From positions 1-47,642 of the forward strand of contig JAHDND010000066.1 in assembly GCA_018435665.1 (NCBI GenBank): a stretch of DNA of 47,642 bases, given 5' to 3'. The number at the start of each line of letters is the position of its first letter. The stretch's first letter is position 1. The notes under the pieces are model-generated. The model was not told where the DNA came from. It was given only the letters and a program-made list of their open reading frames with translations, and ran no database searches. Positions 1 to 8,798 of this stretch are shown one piece after another. Source of the stretch: Candidatus Thiosymbion sp. GTDB taxonomy: Bacteria > Pseudomonadota > Gammaproteobacteria > Chromatiales > Chromatiaceae. The translations under genes and the position numbers were made by a program.

Positions 1-141
1 GGTGGTAGGCTCTAAAGAGAGCCCCTGAGCGTCGTCCCCCGCGCGCGCGTCCGCCCCAAGGCGAACCCGCCCGCGGTGAATGACCGCATGTTCTTTAACA
101 AAGGAGAACAGCCATGACGCTCATGCTTCACTGTGGGGCAA
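1..141. repeat. Terminal direct repeat, left copy (circularisation overlap)
   Basis: The 141 bases at the left end are identical to the last 141 bases of the window. A perfect end overlap of this size is what an assembler leaves when it walks around a circular molecule, so one copy is redundant and the replicon is about 47,501 bp. It includes the leader of the DUF932 gene and its first codons, and a small inverted repeat GGCTCT-N4-AGAGCC near its start. Confidence 0.93.
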
Positions 142-872
142 ACCCCATCGACTACCCCGCCCTGCGCGACATCGAAACTCCCGAACCGACCCACTCGCAC
201 GTCCCCATCCCGCATCATCGGGTCGTCGACATGGTGCGCCACACCCTCGGTTTCTACGGCCACGAGGTGATCTCGGAAAGCCACGGTATCACCCCGGACG
301 GCATGCGCTACTTCGGCGTGATGATGCTCAAGTCCCCCTACGGCGGATACGAGGACACGGTCGCGATCCGCAACTCCCACGACAAGCGCTTCCCCATCGG
401 CGTCGCCTTCGGCGGCCATGTCTTTTGCTGCGACAACCTGTCGCTCATGGCCGACCATGTGATCCATCGCAAGCACACGGCAAACGCCAAGCGCGACCTG
501 CCCGGCCTCATCAGTGAGGTGGTGGAACCCCTCGCCGATATCCGCGACCGGCAACAGCGCGCCTTCAACCGCTACCGCGCCACCCTGCTGCCGCCCGAGC
601 CCGCCGACCACGCCATCCTGGACATGTTCCGTGCCGGCGTCCTCAATGTGACTCGCATCCCCGAGGTCTTGAAGGAATGGGAGACCCCCTCCTTCGAGGA
701 ACTGGAGGCATCCGGCCCCACCGCCTGGCGCCTCTTCAATGCGGTCACCTTTGTCTTGAATGGCCGCATCCTCACAGAACCGCAGAGCACCCAAGGGTTG
801 CATCGCATCATCGACGGCGTCTGCACCCGGATCTCGCTGGAGGAGGCATCGGTATGTACGCCGACCTCATGA
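114..872 (+). CDS. DUF932 family plasmid/phage-type protein
   Basis: 252-residue protein recognised as a DUF932 family member, a family frequent on plasmids and phages and of unknown biochemical role. Visible features include the central GVAFGGHVFCCDNLS stretch and a C-terminal segment rich in short helices ending RIIDGVCTRI. The start follows AAAGGAGAA eight bases upstream, a good ribosome binding site. The 3' end overlaps the following DUF2958 gene by 19 bp, so the two are translationally coupled. The same DUF932-DUF2958 neighbourhood is common in plasmid backbones, which suggests housekeeping for the element and not cargo. No catalytic motif is visible and no function can be assigned. Confidence 0.85.
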   Translation: MTLMLHCGANPIDYPALRDIETPEPTHSHVPIPHHRVVDMVRHTLGFYGHEVISESHGITPDGMRYFGVMMLKSPYGGYEDTVAIRNSHDKRFPIGVAFGGHVFCCDNLSLMADHVIHRKHTANAKRDLPGLISEVVEPLADIRDRQQRAFNRYRATLLPPEPADHAILDMFRAGVLNVTRIPEVLKEWETPSFEELEASGPTAWRLFNAVTFVLNGRILTEPQSTQGLHRIIDGVCTRISLEEASVCTPTS

Positions 873-1216
873 CCAAGGCGCAACGTCGGCAACTCGAAAA
901 GAACGGCATCGCGCAACGGCAAGCACAAGAGCGCGATACGTTCATCGACTTCCAGCCGGTCATAAAGCTCTTCACGCCGGATGCCGGCGCGACCTGGCTC
1001 CTCTCCGAGGTGTACCCCGACGACCCCGACATCGCCTTTGGCCTGTGCGACCTGGGAGTTGGTTTCCCCGAACTCGGTGACGTGAGTCTCACCGAACTTG
1101 CGGCCGTCCGCGGCCCCTTCGGGCTCTCCGTGGAACGCGACCGCGGCTTCCTCGCGACGAAGACCTTGAGCGCCTACGCCCGCGAAGCCCACCAAGCCGG
1201 CCGCATCATCGCCTGA
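854..1216 (+). CDS. DUF2958 domain protein, copy 1
   Basis: 120-residue DUF2958 protein. Family hallmarks are visible: KLFTPDAGATWLLSE near residues 38-52, the block DPDIAFGLCDLGVGFPELG, and PFGLSVERDRGF. The ATG at 854 was chosen because it gives the family's usual N-terminus (MYADLMTKAQ), overlaps the DUF932 stop by 19 bp, and is preceded by GGAGGAGGCATCGGT. Function is unknown; the family is typical of plasmids and integrative elements. A second, divergent paralogue lies at 26386-26682. The last third of this gene together with its terminator is duplicated downstream at 8795-8952 and, in shorter form, at 5029-5095, marking the insertion history of the accessory block. Confidence 0.87.
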   Translation: MYADLMTKAQRRQLEKNGIAQRQAQERDTFIDFQPVIKLFTPDAGATWLLSEVYPDDPDIAFGLCDLGVGFPELGDVSLTELAAVRGPFGLSVERDRGFLATKTLSAYAREAHQAGRIIA

Positions 1217-1265
1217 TTCTCCTTCCCCCCCACCAAACCCCGAGTCACCCGCTCGGGGTTTTTCA
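1106..1265 (+). repeat. Parental copy of the DUF2958-3'-end/terminator repeat
   Basis: This segment covers the last about 37 codons of the DUF2958 gene and its terminator. It recurs nearly unchanged at 8795-8952 (one substitution seen early on and a shorter terminator loop), and its last about 67 bp recur at 5029-5095. All three lie in the same orientation. The other copies lack the 5' part of the gene, so this is the parental copy. Confidence 0.9.
1235..1263 (+). terminator. Rho-independent terminator of the DUF932-DUF2958 operon
   Basis: AAACCCCGAG pairs with CTCGGGGTTT around a six- or seven-base loop and is followed by a T run. It starts 18 bp after the DUF2958 stop codon. Confidence 0.9.
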
Positions 1266-1532
1266 CCACGGCATGTGTCAGGTTACGCAAGCATCCCGCA
1301 GAGGCTGCAACCTGCGGTTTCCAAGTGCAGTGTTAGGCTGTTCACTTACCAAGCATATTTCCTGTCGGGAGTGTGGCAAATGAAGGGCACTGCGCCTCGA
1401 ATTGGCGTAAGACCGCATAGATCACTTGATCCACAACCGCCTGAAACAATGACGGGTCACGTATGTCGGTGTCCTATACTCTTGGCCCCATTTCTCTTTT
1501 CGCCTGTTTTCCCGATTTCCCCTCGGTTTTCC
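1264..1532. other. Intergenic stretch between convergent genes
   Basis: No gene is supported here. It lies between the terminator of the plus-strand operon and the end of the large minus-strand gene. A GTTAGGC core at 1331-1337 resembles an integron core site, but no matching partner core was found, so it is not called attC. A small stem CCGCAG/CTGCGG lies just before it. Confidence 0.5.
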
Positions 1533-4500
1533 CTATTCCACGGCTCGCGGCAAGCTCGGATACTTCTTTCTCCAAGCGGACACACTAACATCCAATTCCG
1601 TATAAAACGCATCGCGCTCCCTCTCGCTTGCGAAAACAAGGTTTAAGTTCATCGGCTTGAGTGTTAAACAAGGTTTCCGCGGGGTGCTCAACGGGTTATG
1701 AAACGTATTAGATGGCGACTCACACTTCGCTTTTTTGTATCCCTTTATGTCGCCATACCACACCAAAGTGCTTCTTTTTCCAACTTCGTAGCTTGATAAA
1801 AGGTCGACGTCTGTGATTTTAATCGCGCAACCTTCGGATTCGCCGCTGAACTCATCCACGCAGTGAAAATTCCGTGAAGGCTCTAATGCCTTTCTGGATT
1901 CTCGCAAGATTTCGTATTCGTCGTCGGCGCGCGCAAGTTCTGTGCGCTTATCCATCCCCAAATATATAATGGAATAATCGCTAGCATAGCCCGCCTTTTC
2001 GTTTTCTCCTTTGAAATTTCCCTCATCATCCAAGTTATACGAATATTGATCGGCCAAATTATTGCTCTTGCCCTGATTCAGCACATTCGTGGTGCGGAAG
2101 ATAAGCTGGGTAGGAGTCACTGTTCCGTTAAGAGCGAAAACTGAGCCATCTTTGGGGTGGTAGAATTCGAGCCGACCACGCACTTCTCCCGTATCCCTAT
2201 TTGAGTCGTCGATTAACAATTTAAATGGCCTCTCAGTATGAAGTTGCCTTTGCCGTACCATGCCGTAAGGGGGCGGAGTACGCTTTAGGAGGTCCATCAT
2301 CTCACCTAAGAGTCTCTTGCGAGTCTCTTCTCTTTTTTTGCGAATCTCGTCTATATGCGCTTGTTCGTCGTTTAGTTCACTTTTCGACATGGCTGGCGGT
2401 GTCTTGTCGATATCTAGAGATACATCTTTGAGTCGCCACCCGTCATCATACCGCTGAAATAGCGCTTTCCCGGAACCGCCGCTAATGCAAAATCGACGTA
2501 AAAGACTGTTGACATTCTTGTACTGCCAGTTGAATTCCACCAATCTGATCGATGACTGATCGGCTGTTGCTTGAAGTGCCGGTAAAGCCGAGGTTATACC
2601 AGTAACGTCTATTTCTACTGTTAAAGGCACCTTAACGCCAAGCGATAAAGAAGAAGCCGATTCTAAGACAGGTTGCGAAAGAGAAGTTAGAGATGGATTA
2701 GACCCATCTCTATCCCGCACAAGAAATTCTTGATTTATTGCTTTATCAAGGCCACTAATATGCAGCGGGATGTTTTTCCGAAGAGATTGGACGCTAGCGT
2801 GTTCGAGCAATATATGCTGCGCCGTGCTCCGGTCCAGTTCCTCCTCGCTTTGGCCTGCGCGAACGATCGACAGAACGTTGTCGGCTGGCACCTGTAATGT
2901 CCCGACACTGGCAACCACCTCAATTGCACCACCCGTGAACGTTCCGGTAAGTACCGTCCCGTCTGCAAGATGGAGCTTCCCGCCCGAGAAACTTTTAACA
3001 TCCTTCACATTGACCTCAACCGTGCCCAGCGAGGACTTGAATGGCACCTTCCCCCCAGCGATTTTTCCTGAGACCGTGCTGCCATCCTTCACCTGGATTT
3101 TGTCTGCCGGCACCTCAATTCCTGTACTAGAAGAACTACTTTTACGTTCACTGTGTTTCGCGGGCCCCGGAGGCTGCACCGTGCTCGCTACTTGCGTGAT
3201 CTCTGACGTCCCGTCTTTAGATGTAGTGACGCGTTCTCCTGTATTAAGCCCAAGTTCTACCTTGAATTGGCCCCCGACATCGCGCACACTTTTAAAGGCA
3301 AAGTACGGATTCTCCGATACCCATGGCGTGACTACGGCATCGGCAAGCAACGCGTCTCCCGCGCTAACCCGTAACGAAGACACGTGGCTTCGGGTACTCA
3401 TTGCTGAAGTGACCAGCATCTTTACTTCGTCATTCCTACCTCTCATCTTAATCGTATTGTCATCAAGCACGCCCCCCACTTCGTCGCTCGGAAATCCCTT
3501 GCCCCCGATCACTACTACTTCTTTTTCCGCCGTTAGTTCACGGCCGTCGATGGTCGTGGCAACCACGATAACCGGGCCTGTTTGTGGCATCCTTATTCTT
3601 GTCGAAAGCCACGGTGAAGCAAGTGGCGCAAGAACCACTTTTATCGCCATACGTGATAGATCACCAGAGTAAATTACGATATCGCGAATATTTTCGTGAT
3701 GAATGCTGACCGTGACTGGGACGACCGCCCCATTCTCCGCAGTATTAGGGACGGAGATCTCAACATCTCCCGCCACTTTGGTTGCTTCAAATGTCTCCGT
3801 TCTGCCGTCTTTTCCATTTCCAGACAACCACACCGAATATCGCAGCGTGTTCGGAGACTCCTTCTCAAGCGTGACTCTGTAGGTAAAATCTACACCATGT
3901 GTGGGTCGGAAATTACCCGACACAAATTGACCTACTAATTTGCCCTCCGATGGCTGTAAATAGATAATCGGCGGCTCAGGCTCAAAAGTATCTTGGCTCC
4001 GGTCGAACCACCTGATCTTATCTTTGTCGTTCACATACCAATTCTTATAGCCTTCTATTAAACGAAATTTATGAGCACTAATGCGAATTACTTTAAGATA
4101 ATTTGTGGGCTCTTTAGAATCCGTATCTGGGTATTCCCAAATACCCAAGAAACTATCCAAGTCCTCTATTTCTAACGTATCCGTCTCCAACGTTATCTTA
4201 GCAAGCTTTGGTACCGTATACCCATCGGGTGCGGCTTTTTCCATATCCTCCGCAGCGGGTATCAAAGAGCCCAACTCAGCGACACGGTCGTGGTAAACAT
4301 TCAAGAGGCACTCTGTCTTATCCGAATACTGTTCGCAATTCTCGCGCTTACGCAGCCACTCCATCTGGGCATTCTTAAGCTCTACCTTCCTGGTATCGGT
4401 GGCTTGTGCTCTCGCAGTGTTATAAAGGCGAGACACCTGTAGGTCGAGAGCTGCAGCGGTCGGATTGTTGCAAACAGTCTTCTCTGACCAGCTCTTCGCT

Positions 4501-4991
4501 TGCGAGCAATCGAAGCTCGGCTCCTGCGCATTCGTTCCCGCTTTGTTACCGTCGCCTTCTCCTATACCAGCAAGAACTGGCCGGCAACCCACCTCATGTA
4601 CCGCATTCGATATCGTGCTGTTGGGAGTAAGCGGCTTCCACTCCGCTCCCGCATTGTTATCGGTGACTTCCCCCGTAGAAAGACGAACATTCTCTATCCA
4701 TAGGAACAGACGTTTCTCGCAGTCGAGCATGTACGTGTTCCGGTAGCCCTTCGCATCGAACGAGAATCGGACAAGGCCAGATGAATCGACAGAGTACGTT
4801 ACCTGCTTTTCCTCCACAGCTAGCGTCTTACTGCCGACATCGGGTGAGGGTGTGGCCGAGCGTTGCGCGTGCGCGTTGCCACGTAGATCTTGAATGACCC
4901 GAGGAAAACTCACTTCCGGTTGTGCCGGAACTGGCATCACTGCAATACAGCTTAGGCAGGTGATGAAAACACGTTTCCTGATATTCAACAT
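1533..4991 (-). CDS. Large secreted protein with LprI-type domain
   Basis: About 1,152 residues. The start MLNIRKRVFITC at 4991 gives a basic N-terminus, a hydrophobic stretch and an AQP signal-cleavage region, so the protein is probably exported; upstream in-frame starts would run through a duplicated terminator and were rejected. Around residues 160-245 (SFDCSQAKSWSEKTVCNN through KTECLLNVYHDRVAEL) is a Cys-rich segment matching the LprI family (lysozyme inhibitor LprI-like). A middle region carries repeated beta-rich units of the type DGSTVSGKIAGGKV and DGTVLTGTFTGGAI, and the rest is unrecognised. Codon use is more AT-rich than the plasmid backbone. Downstream minus-strand neighbours also encode exported proteins. 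A role in envelope defence or lysozyme resistance is inference from one domain only. Confidence 0.75.
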   Translation of the reverse strand: MLNIRKRVFITCLSCIAVMPVPAQPEVSFPRVIQDLRGNAHAQRSATPSPDVGSKTLAVEEKQVTYSVDSSGLVRFSFDAKGYRNTYMLDCEKRLFLWIENVRLSTGEVTDNNAGAEWKPLTPNSTISNAVHEVGCRPVLAGIGEGDGNKAGTNAQEPSFDCSQAKSWSEKTVCNNPTAAALDLQVSRLYNTARAQATDTRKVELKNAQMEWLRKRENCEQYSDKTECLLNVYHDRVAELGSLIPAAEDMEKAAPDGYTVPKLAKITLETDTLEIEDLDSFLGIWEYPDTDSKEPTNYLKVIRISAHKFRLIEGYKNWYVNDKDKIRWFDRSQDTFEPEPPIIYLQPSEGKLVGQFVSGNFRPTHGVDFTYRVTLEKESPNTLRYSVWLSGNGKDGRTETFEATKVAGDVEISVPNTAENGAVVPVTVSIHHENIRDIVIYSGDLSRMAIKVVLAPLASPWLSTRIRMPQTGPVIVVATTIDGRELTAEKEVVVIGGKGFPSDEVGGVLDDNTIKMRGRNDEVKMLVTSAMSTRSHVSSLRVSAGDALLADAVVTPWVSENPYFAFKSVRDVGGQFKVELGLNTGERVTTSKDGTSEITQVASTVQPPGPAKHSERKSSSSSTGIEVPADKIQVKDGSTVSGKIAGGKVPFKSSLGTVEVNVKDVKSFSGGKLHLADGTVLTGTFTGGAIEVVASVGTLQVPADNVLSIVRAGQSEEELDRSTAQHILLEHASVQSLRKNIPLHISGLDKAINQEFLVRDRDGSNPSLTSLSQPVLESASSLSLGVKVPLTVEIDVTGITSALPALQATADQSSIRLVEFNWQYKNVNSLLRRFCISGGSGKALFQRYDDGWRLKDVSLDIDKTPPAMSKSELNDEQAHIDEIRKKREETRKRLLGEMMDLLKRTPPPYGMVRQRQLHTERPFKLLIDDSNRDTGEVRGRLEFYHPKDGSVFALNGTVTPTQLIFRTTNVLNQGKSNNLADQYSYNLDDEGNFKGENEKAGYASDYSIIYLGMDKRTELARADDEYEILRESRKALEPSRNFHCVDEFSGESEGCAIKITDVDLLSSYEVGKRSTLVWYGDIKGYKKAKCESPSNTFHNPLSTPRKPCLTLKPMNLNLVFASERERDAFYTELDVSVSAWRKKYPSLPRAVE

Positions 4992-5028
4992 CTTATCGGT
5001 ACCATGGAAAAAATCGTAAATCACTGCC

Positions 5029-5095
5029 CGCCGCATCATCGCCTGATTCTCCTTCCCCCCCAACAAAAAACCCCGAGTCACCCGCTCGGGGTTTT
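5029..5095 (+). repeat. Partial copy of the DUF2958-3'-end/terminator repeat
   Basis: Matches the last codons of the DUF2958 gene (coding Arg-Ile-Ile-Ala-stop in the parental copy) plus the terminator at 1197-1263, with a small change in the A-run before the stem. Not attached to any DUF2958 reading frame here. It sits directly upstream of the large LprI-domain gene, between two accessory genes. Confidence 0.85.
5067..5095 (+). terminator. Duplicated rho-independent terminator
   Basis: AAAACCCCGAG pairs with CTCGGGGTTTT around a seven-base loop. It is carried by the duplicated DUF2958 tail and, being symmetric with A and T runs, could work on either strand, insulating the minus-strand gene at 1533-4991 from the genes at 5218 and beyond. 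Confidence 0.75.
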
Positions 5096-5217
5096 ATCTC
5101 AGGGCCATGGGGCCGAAAGAAAAACGGGCCACTAAAAGAAACACCTAGACAAGAAACAACGCGGCACTCGCCCTGTCTGCCAAACCAAGCACTTTATCTG
5201 TGATTTCGTTTCGCCGA

Positions 5218-5871
5218 TCACTTTTGCCGCCAGAATGTCGGCGGTTCCACAAGTATCCATCGATTATCGCTTATACGGTAACTCATCGAAGCCATAGGGT
5301 AGCCTTTTCTCTCATCGTAGCAGGCGTGCGGATTACCAAGCACCGCGTCCACCTTGAGTAACCCTCCCTTACTTGCTATCGCGGAAAATGTGAAGACCCC
5401 GTCCTCACACGGATCATTGGATTTATTGTATCGTGAAAAATCTCGATCTATCTGGTTTGCGATATCGGGAACTAAGACTAGCTTCGGCTTGCCTTCAGTC
5501 ATCGTATAGACGTAGATACGAGACTCGTCCTGCTGAACACCTCCCATCCAAGTAAGAGAGGTGTCTACGACCGCCTCTTCTTTGCCGTCACCGGTGATGT
5601 CTCCATAGGACACAGACTCCACAGAGAAGGAAAATGAATCCTCGCGGAACTCATCATCCTTAAAGTTCTTGTACTCCCCATTTTGCACGCGGATCGATTT
5701 CTTTTTGGTAATCTCTGCTGCAACATCTGATGCGGGATAGGCGAAATTCTTGAAATCGATACTCTGGATATCGCTGTCTCGCCGGGATTCAGCGTGGCTA
5801 TCATGGGTAAAAATAATTACCGCAACCACCAATGAGATAGACGCTACATAATATTGATTAAATTTAATCAT
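5218..5871 (-). CDS. Secreted protein with integrin-like DGxxEE repeat, paralogue A
   Basis: 217 residues. The N-terminus (MIKFNQYYVASISLVVAV...HAES) is a signal peptide with cleavage after HA. The ATG at 5871 is preferred over a TTG one codon earlier. The mature part begins IDFKNFAYPAS, then VQNGEYKNF, then SYGDITGDGKEEAVV, the last being an FG-GAP/VCBS-like calcium-loop signature. The same order of motifs (IDFLNFTY, VHNGEFKN, IYGDLTHDRSEDAVV) occurs in the gene at 7494-8546, so the two are diverged paralogues. The family is not named; it is likely periplasmic or extracellular. AT-rich compared with the backbone. Confidence 0.72.
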   Translation of the reverse strand: MIKFNQYYVASISLVVAVIIFTHDSHAESRRDSDIQSIDFKNFAYPASDVAAEITKKKSIRVQNGEYKNFKDDEFREDSFSFSVESVSYGDITGDGKEEAVVDTSLTWMGGVQQDESRIYVYTMTEGKPKLVLVPDIANQIDRDFSRYNKSNDPCEDGVFTFSAIASKGGLLKVDAVLGNPHACYDERKGYPMASMSYRISDNRWILVEPPTFWRQK

Positions 5872-6336
5872 CAAATTTTATTTCCAAGTTTGGGCAACAC
5901 CTAATATAAAAGCTGTACACCGGCCCCACAACCTGCTCGTTTCTCATACCTGCCGATGGCGCGGTCAAGACCCGCCATCCCGAGCCCTGATCGGGGGCGA
6001 TCCGCGATTGAGGGCCTGTCTCCACCATCAGCCTGAACCCCAGTCGACTCCCCTAACAGGGGGCTAACCATACCCGTAACGAAACCTAGTTTATGCGGTC
6101 GAGTCGGCCGAGGGAACTGCCCCCTCGGCCGCTCACAGAACCTGGCGTGAGGCACTCGACTCACCGTGCTCCTCTAACCGCGAGTCGGTACTTCCATCAT
6201 TTCTGCAGGTTCTCGTACACTCCGGTCAACTCCCTGCCAGCCGGAGCCACAATGCTGCGGCACACATATCTTCCTTGACAACAACGCCAAAGCAGGGCTC
6301 AGAGGTAGCGGGCCTGAAGTGAGGCGGCAGGGGTGG
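5872..6336. other. Intergenic region with intron relic
   Basis: Spaces the secreted-protein gene at 5218-5871 from the next gene at 6337. No reading frame is convincing on either strand. The only recognisable structure is the group II intron 3'-end relic at 6097-6175. Strings CCCCTAACAGGGGGC near 6053 form a minor inverted repeat. Confidence 0.5.
6097..6175 (-). mobile_element. Relic of a bacterial group II intron 3' end (domains V-VI)
   Basis: On the minus strand a domain V-like segment (GAGC ... GGTGAG ... CCTCACGCC ... GGTTC, about 6172-6138) is followed by a strong stem GGCCGAGGG/CCCTCGGCC (6130-6106) and a terminal CGACTCGACC, the layout of the 3' end of many bacterial group II introns. 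The 5' strand of domain V appears to lack about six bases needed to pair fully with the 3' strand, and no reverse transcriptase/maturase gene is present, so it is dead. Identification rests on motif resemblance only. Confidence 0.45.
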
Positions 6337-6681
6337 TTACTTGCAGGGCTGCGTGCCGGTCAACTTCTCTCCAATCACCCTTCCTGACTTGTAGGCTAGC
6401 CCACCACCTTTTGCTGCAGCTCCTGCGGCGGCAGGAGCCCCTTTATCCATCATGCAGCCGTATTTCAGTGCTTTGTCATACCTATCAGCCTTCTTCGCGC
6501 TTTTTTCTGCCTCGCGTTTCCAATACTCCTGATCCTTTTTAAGGCAGTTCTTACGCGCTTGCCCCTCCAACCCAGAGCAAGGGTTGCCGGATGGACTTGG
6601 TTGGCCGGCATACACGTCGATGGTGCTACCTACGACGCATATAGTTAGTACTAACCCCAATACAGCGATAGTTCGCTTCAT
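6337..6681 (-). CDS. Small secreted hypothetical protein
   Basis: 114 residues starting MKRTIAVLGLVLTICVVG, a classical signal peptide ending near VYAG. The mature part has a Lys/Glu-rich helical centre (CLKKDQEYWKREAEKSAKK) and an Ala/Gly-rich tail with GGGLAYKSGRVIGEKL, plus four cysteines that could form disulfides. The ATG at 6681 was chosen over an upstream in-frame start at 6708 because it begins the signal peptide. No family recognised. Belongs to the AT-richer minus-strand series of exported proteins. Confidence 0.65.
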   Translation of the reverse strand: MKRTIAVLGLVLTICVVGSTIDVYAGQPSPSGNPCSGLEGQARKNCLKKDQEYWKREAEKSAKKADRYDKALKYGCMMDKGAPAAAGAAAKGGGLAYKSGRVIGEKLTGTQPCK

Positions 6682-6885
6682 GATTGATTCTCCCACACTG
6701 ATTGCCACTCACAAACGATTCTCCTCTGGATCTAGGTGTCCAAAGGAGTCGCACACCTAAATTCGATGTAATACTGGTAGATAGTAATAAATATTGCAAT
6801 TTCCTATGAATAATTGGCGCGCTACTGACCACCTAGAAGCGGGTTTTTCACAAACACTCGGCTGTTCATTTTCCGCCTTTCCGCC

Positions 6886-7437
6886 TTATAGCACCTCCAC
6901 GCGTTCCGCTTGGAGTACTAACAAGCTCATAACAACACCCCCATGGAATACACTACGTGCATAAGGGTTTACTACATGGCCATAAACACGGATGCGGCTC
7001 CCTGATTTGAGTTTATAGAAAGTATCCCGCATTGAAAGTGGTGCATTTACAGCAACAGAACGTTCATACGGTTGATTGTCCAAAGAGGGATATTGTCCGC
7101 GTTTGGCTGCCGCCATCGCATCTTTTCCCCAATCGGTTAGAGACTTTTCGTAAACTACAAATGAAATACTATCGGTGATACCGAATGCCGTTTCGCCACG
7201 ATAATAATATCCCTCGACAACAAACGATTTACCAAAAAACTCCTCAGGATAAAGCTTGCTACTCCACCTATCCCAATCAAGCGGTAAATAGTTCTGCTGT
7301 CCGTTATTATTCGCCCTTGGTTGCTCAAGCCCACTGCGCGGATAAAGTGCAGAGTTCATCGCCCCTGGTGGCATACAGCCTGTGGTAAGAATTGCCGCAG
7401 TCAAAACCGCAACACCAAGTTGCATTACGTACTTCAT
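6886..7437 (-). CDS. Lipoprotein, unknown function
   Basis: 183 residues. MKYVMQLGVAVLTAAILTTGC is a lipoprotein signal with lipobox LTTGC at the cleavage site, so the protein is likely anchored to a membrane in the periplasm. The mature part contains FFGKSFVVEGYYYRGE and GSRIRVYGHVVNPY, beta-rich strands that could be an OB-like barrel, but no family is recognised. Neighbours on both sides on the same strand are secreted proteins. Confidence 0.7.
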   Translation of the reverse strand: MKYVMQLGVAVLTAAILTTGCMPPGAMNSALYPRSGLEQPRANNNGQQNYLPLDWDRWSSKLYPEEFFGKSFVVEGYYYRGETAFGITDSISFVVYEKSLTDWGKDAMAAAKRGQYPSLDNQPYERSVAVNAPLSMRDTFYKLKSGSRIRVYGHVVNPYARSVFHGGVVMSLLVLQAERVEVL

Positions 7438-7493
7438 TATCGTTACCTATGTGTTTATTGACCTGGTTGACCTATGAGTCGGCAGCCAAACAG

Positions 7494-8546
7494 CTAGCAA
7501 CCGCACGACCCCTGGCTCTGTACACTTTTCTTAATTCCATCTTTTTCAACCGATATTTTTGCATCATAGTCAGTTACTTCGCATCCACTCGGCTCCGGTG
7601 GGCACTTTCTGGTCACGCGAAAATCGATGCTGACCGTAACTTCCCTATCCCGATACGTACAGCGTTTTCCCGCACAGTATCCGTATTCCCCTTTTGCCTG
7701 CTTTCGTCCGACCTCTTTTAATTCCAAGTTCCGACCATTAATGTTGATCCAGGCTTTTCCGGTGCTATCTGAGATAAATAGAAATTTGTCATAATCCCGC
7801 TTTCCACCGGCTACGATCGGATAGAAATAGCAACCACAATCCGCTGGTGACTTATTTTTAAGTATTCCTATTTGTATTCCCTCGCCTTGATCGTGACGAG
7901 TATCACTTTCGCCTGTGGCGGATTGATTAGCGGCAATTTTCTTTCGCTCGATCTTGCCCACTTGAATGAACGCACTACCGTTCCAACGGTACCGGATTGT
8001 TGCAATGTATTCAGGACAACAGTGCGCACCTTCTGTATACAACTTGACAACCAGATCACCCTTAACAACTTTAACGCCTTCATCGATTATGCGCCAAGTT
8101 ATGCCCCCAGGATAGGAGCGTTGATAATCACGCTGAATGTCATTATCATTTAAAGATGCAAGCAGAATCGCTTCTTTACCATTAGGGGCGAATAAAAAAA
8201 TCTCTGAAAGACCAAAATTTGCTGAGAAATATCCACAGCCAATATGGACTACAGCATCTTCGCTGCGATCATGCGTCAAATCTCCATAAATAACTTTATC
8301 ATTGACAACACCGTAATAGACCTCGTTGTTCTTGAATTCTCCGTTGTGCACCCGGAGCACTTTTCCAATCCCTCCTTTCGCGTACTCTTCAGTACAGAGG
8401 CTCGGATGATAAGTGAAGTTTAGGAAATCTATGCGCCGAATTGCAGAATCGCCCGTGCCCTTGACGTCAGCCTGGCCGCTCACTCCCACTTGCCCAAGAC
8501 CCATCATGAGCAATAGAAGAGCCGCCCACAAGAACCGCTTACTCAT
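7494..8546 (-). CDS. Secreted Cys-rich protein, paralogue B of the IDFxNF family
   Basis: 350 residues with signal peptide MSKRFLWAALLLLMMGLGQ. The N-terminal third shares the motif order IDFLNFTYHPS, VHNGEFKN, IYGDLTHDRSEDAVV with the protein at 5218-5871. The C-terminal half is rich in cysteines (CGCYFYP, YGYCAGKRCTY, CPPEPSGCEV, and a final SCGC), suggesting an oxidised, exported protein. No enzyme motif was seen. The last accessory gene before the 145-bp repeat and the third DUF2958-tail copy, so this module is bounded by duplications. Confidence 0.7.
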   Translation of the reverse strand: MSKRFLWAALLLLMMGLGQVGVSGQADVKGTGDSAIRRIDFLNFTYHPSLCTEEYAKGGIGKVLRVHNGEFKNNEVYYGVVNDKVIYGDLTHDRSEDAVVHIGCGYFSANFGLSEIFLFAPNGKEAILLASLNDNDIQRDYQRSYPGGITWRIIDEGVKVVKGDLVVKLYTEGAHCCPEYIATIRYRWNGSAFIQVGKIERKKIAANQSATGESDTRHDQGEGIQIGILKNKSPADCGCYFYPIVAGGKRDYDKFLFISDSTGKAWININGRNLELKEVGRKQAKGEYGYCAGKRCTYRDREVTVSIDFRVTRKCPPEPSGCEVTDYDAKISVEKDGIKKSVQSQGSCGC

Positions 8547-8597
8547 CCCCCTACCCCCTCAAATCAAACCAAGTAAACCACACACCCACCAACATCC

Positions 8598-8742
8598 AAC
8601 CCCACCTGCCTTCCCCTTCAGGCATCCGGCGGTACACCCTCCCCTCCTCCAGAGCGGAGAGGAGAGCAGCAATTCAATTACTATTAGTAGAGAAACTCCC
8701 CACGTCAAGCACCCTCGCACCCCGCCACTTGACCCCCGTCAA
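8598..8742. repeat. 145-bp repeat, copy 1
   Basis: A near-identical 145-bp segment occurs at 9788-9932, same orientation and same length with only a handful of substitutions. It lies just upstream of the start of the minus-strand gene at 7494-8546 and contains the inverted repeat CTCCTCC...GGAGAGGAG. Possibly a duplicated promoter or leader region. Confidence 0.9.
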
Positions 8743-8774
8743 AAAATCCCGCAATCCCCCACCTCAGCAATTCC

Positions 8775-8798
8775 AGAAATACGGAAATACAGAAGTCC
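8775..8798 (+). repeat. Octamer array (RGAARYAC), locus 1
   Basis: Three consecutive 8-bp units AGAAATAC, GGAAATAC, AGAAGTCC. Sits exactly at the junction with the duplicated DUF2958 tail that starts at 8795. Confidence 0.75.

Noticed and set aside
12..803. 263-codon minus-strand frame
   Set aside because: Antisense to the DUF932 gene; no motif and no start signal.
1331..1337. GTTAGGC core as a further attC site
   Set aside because: No matching RYYYAAC core or inner stem at proper distance.
1275..1646. 123-codon plus-strand frame in the intergenic region
   Set aside because: Runs into the opposite-strand secreted protein gene and has no family signal or ribosome site.
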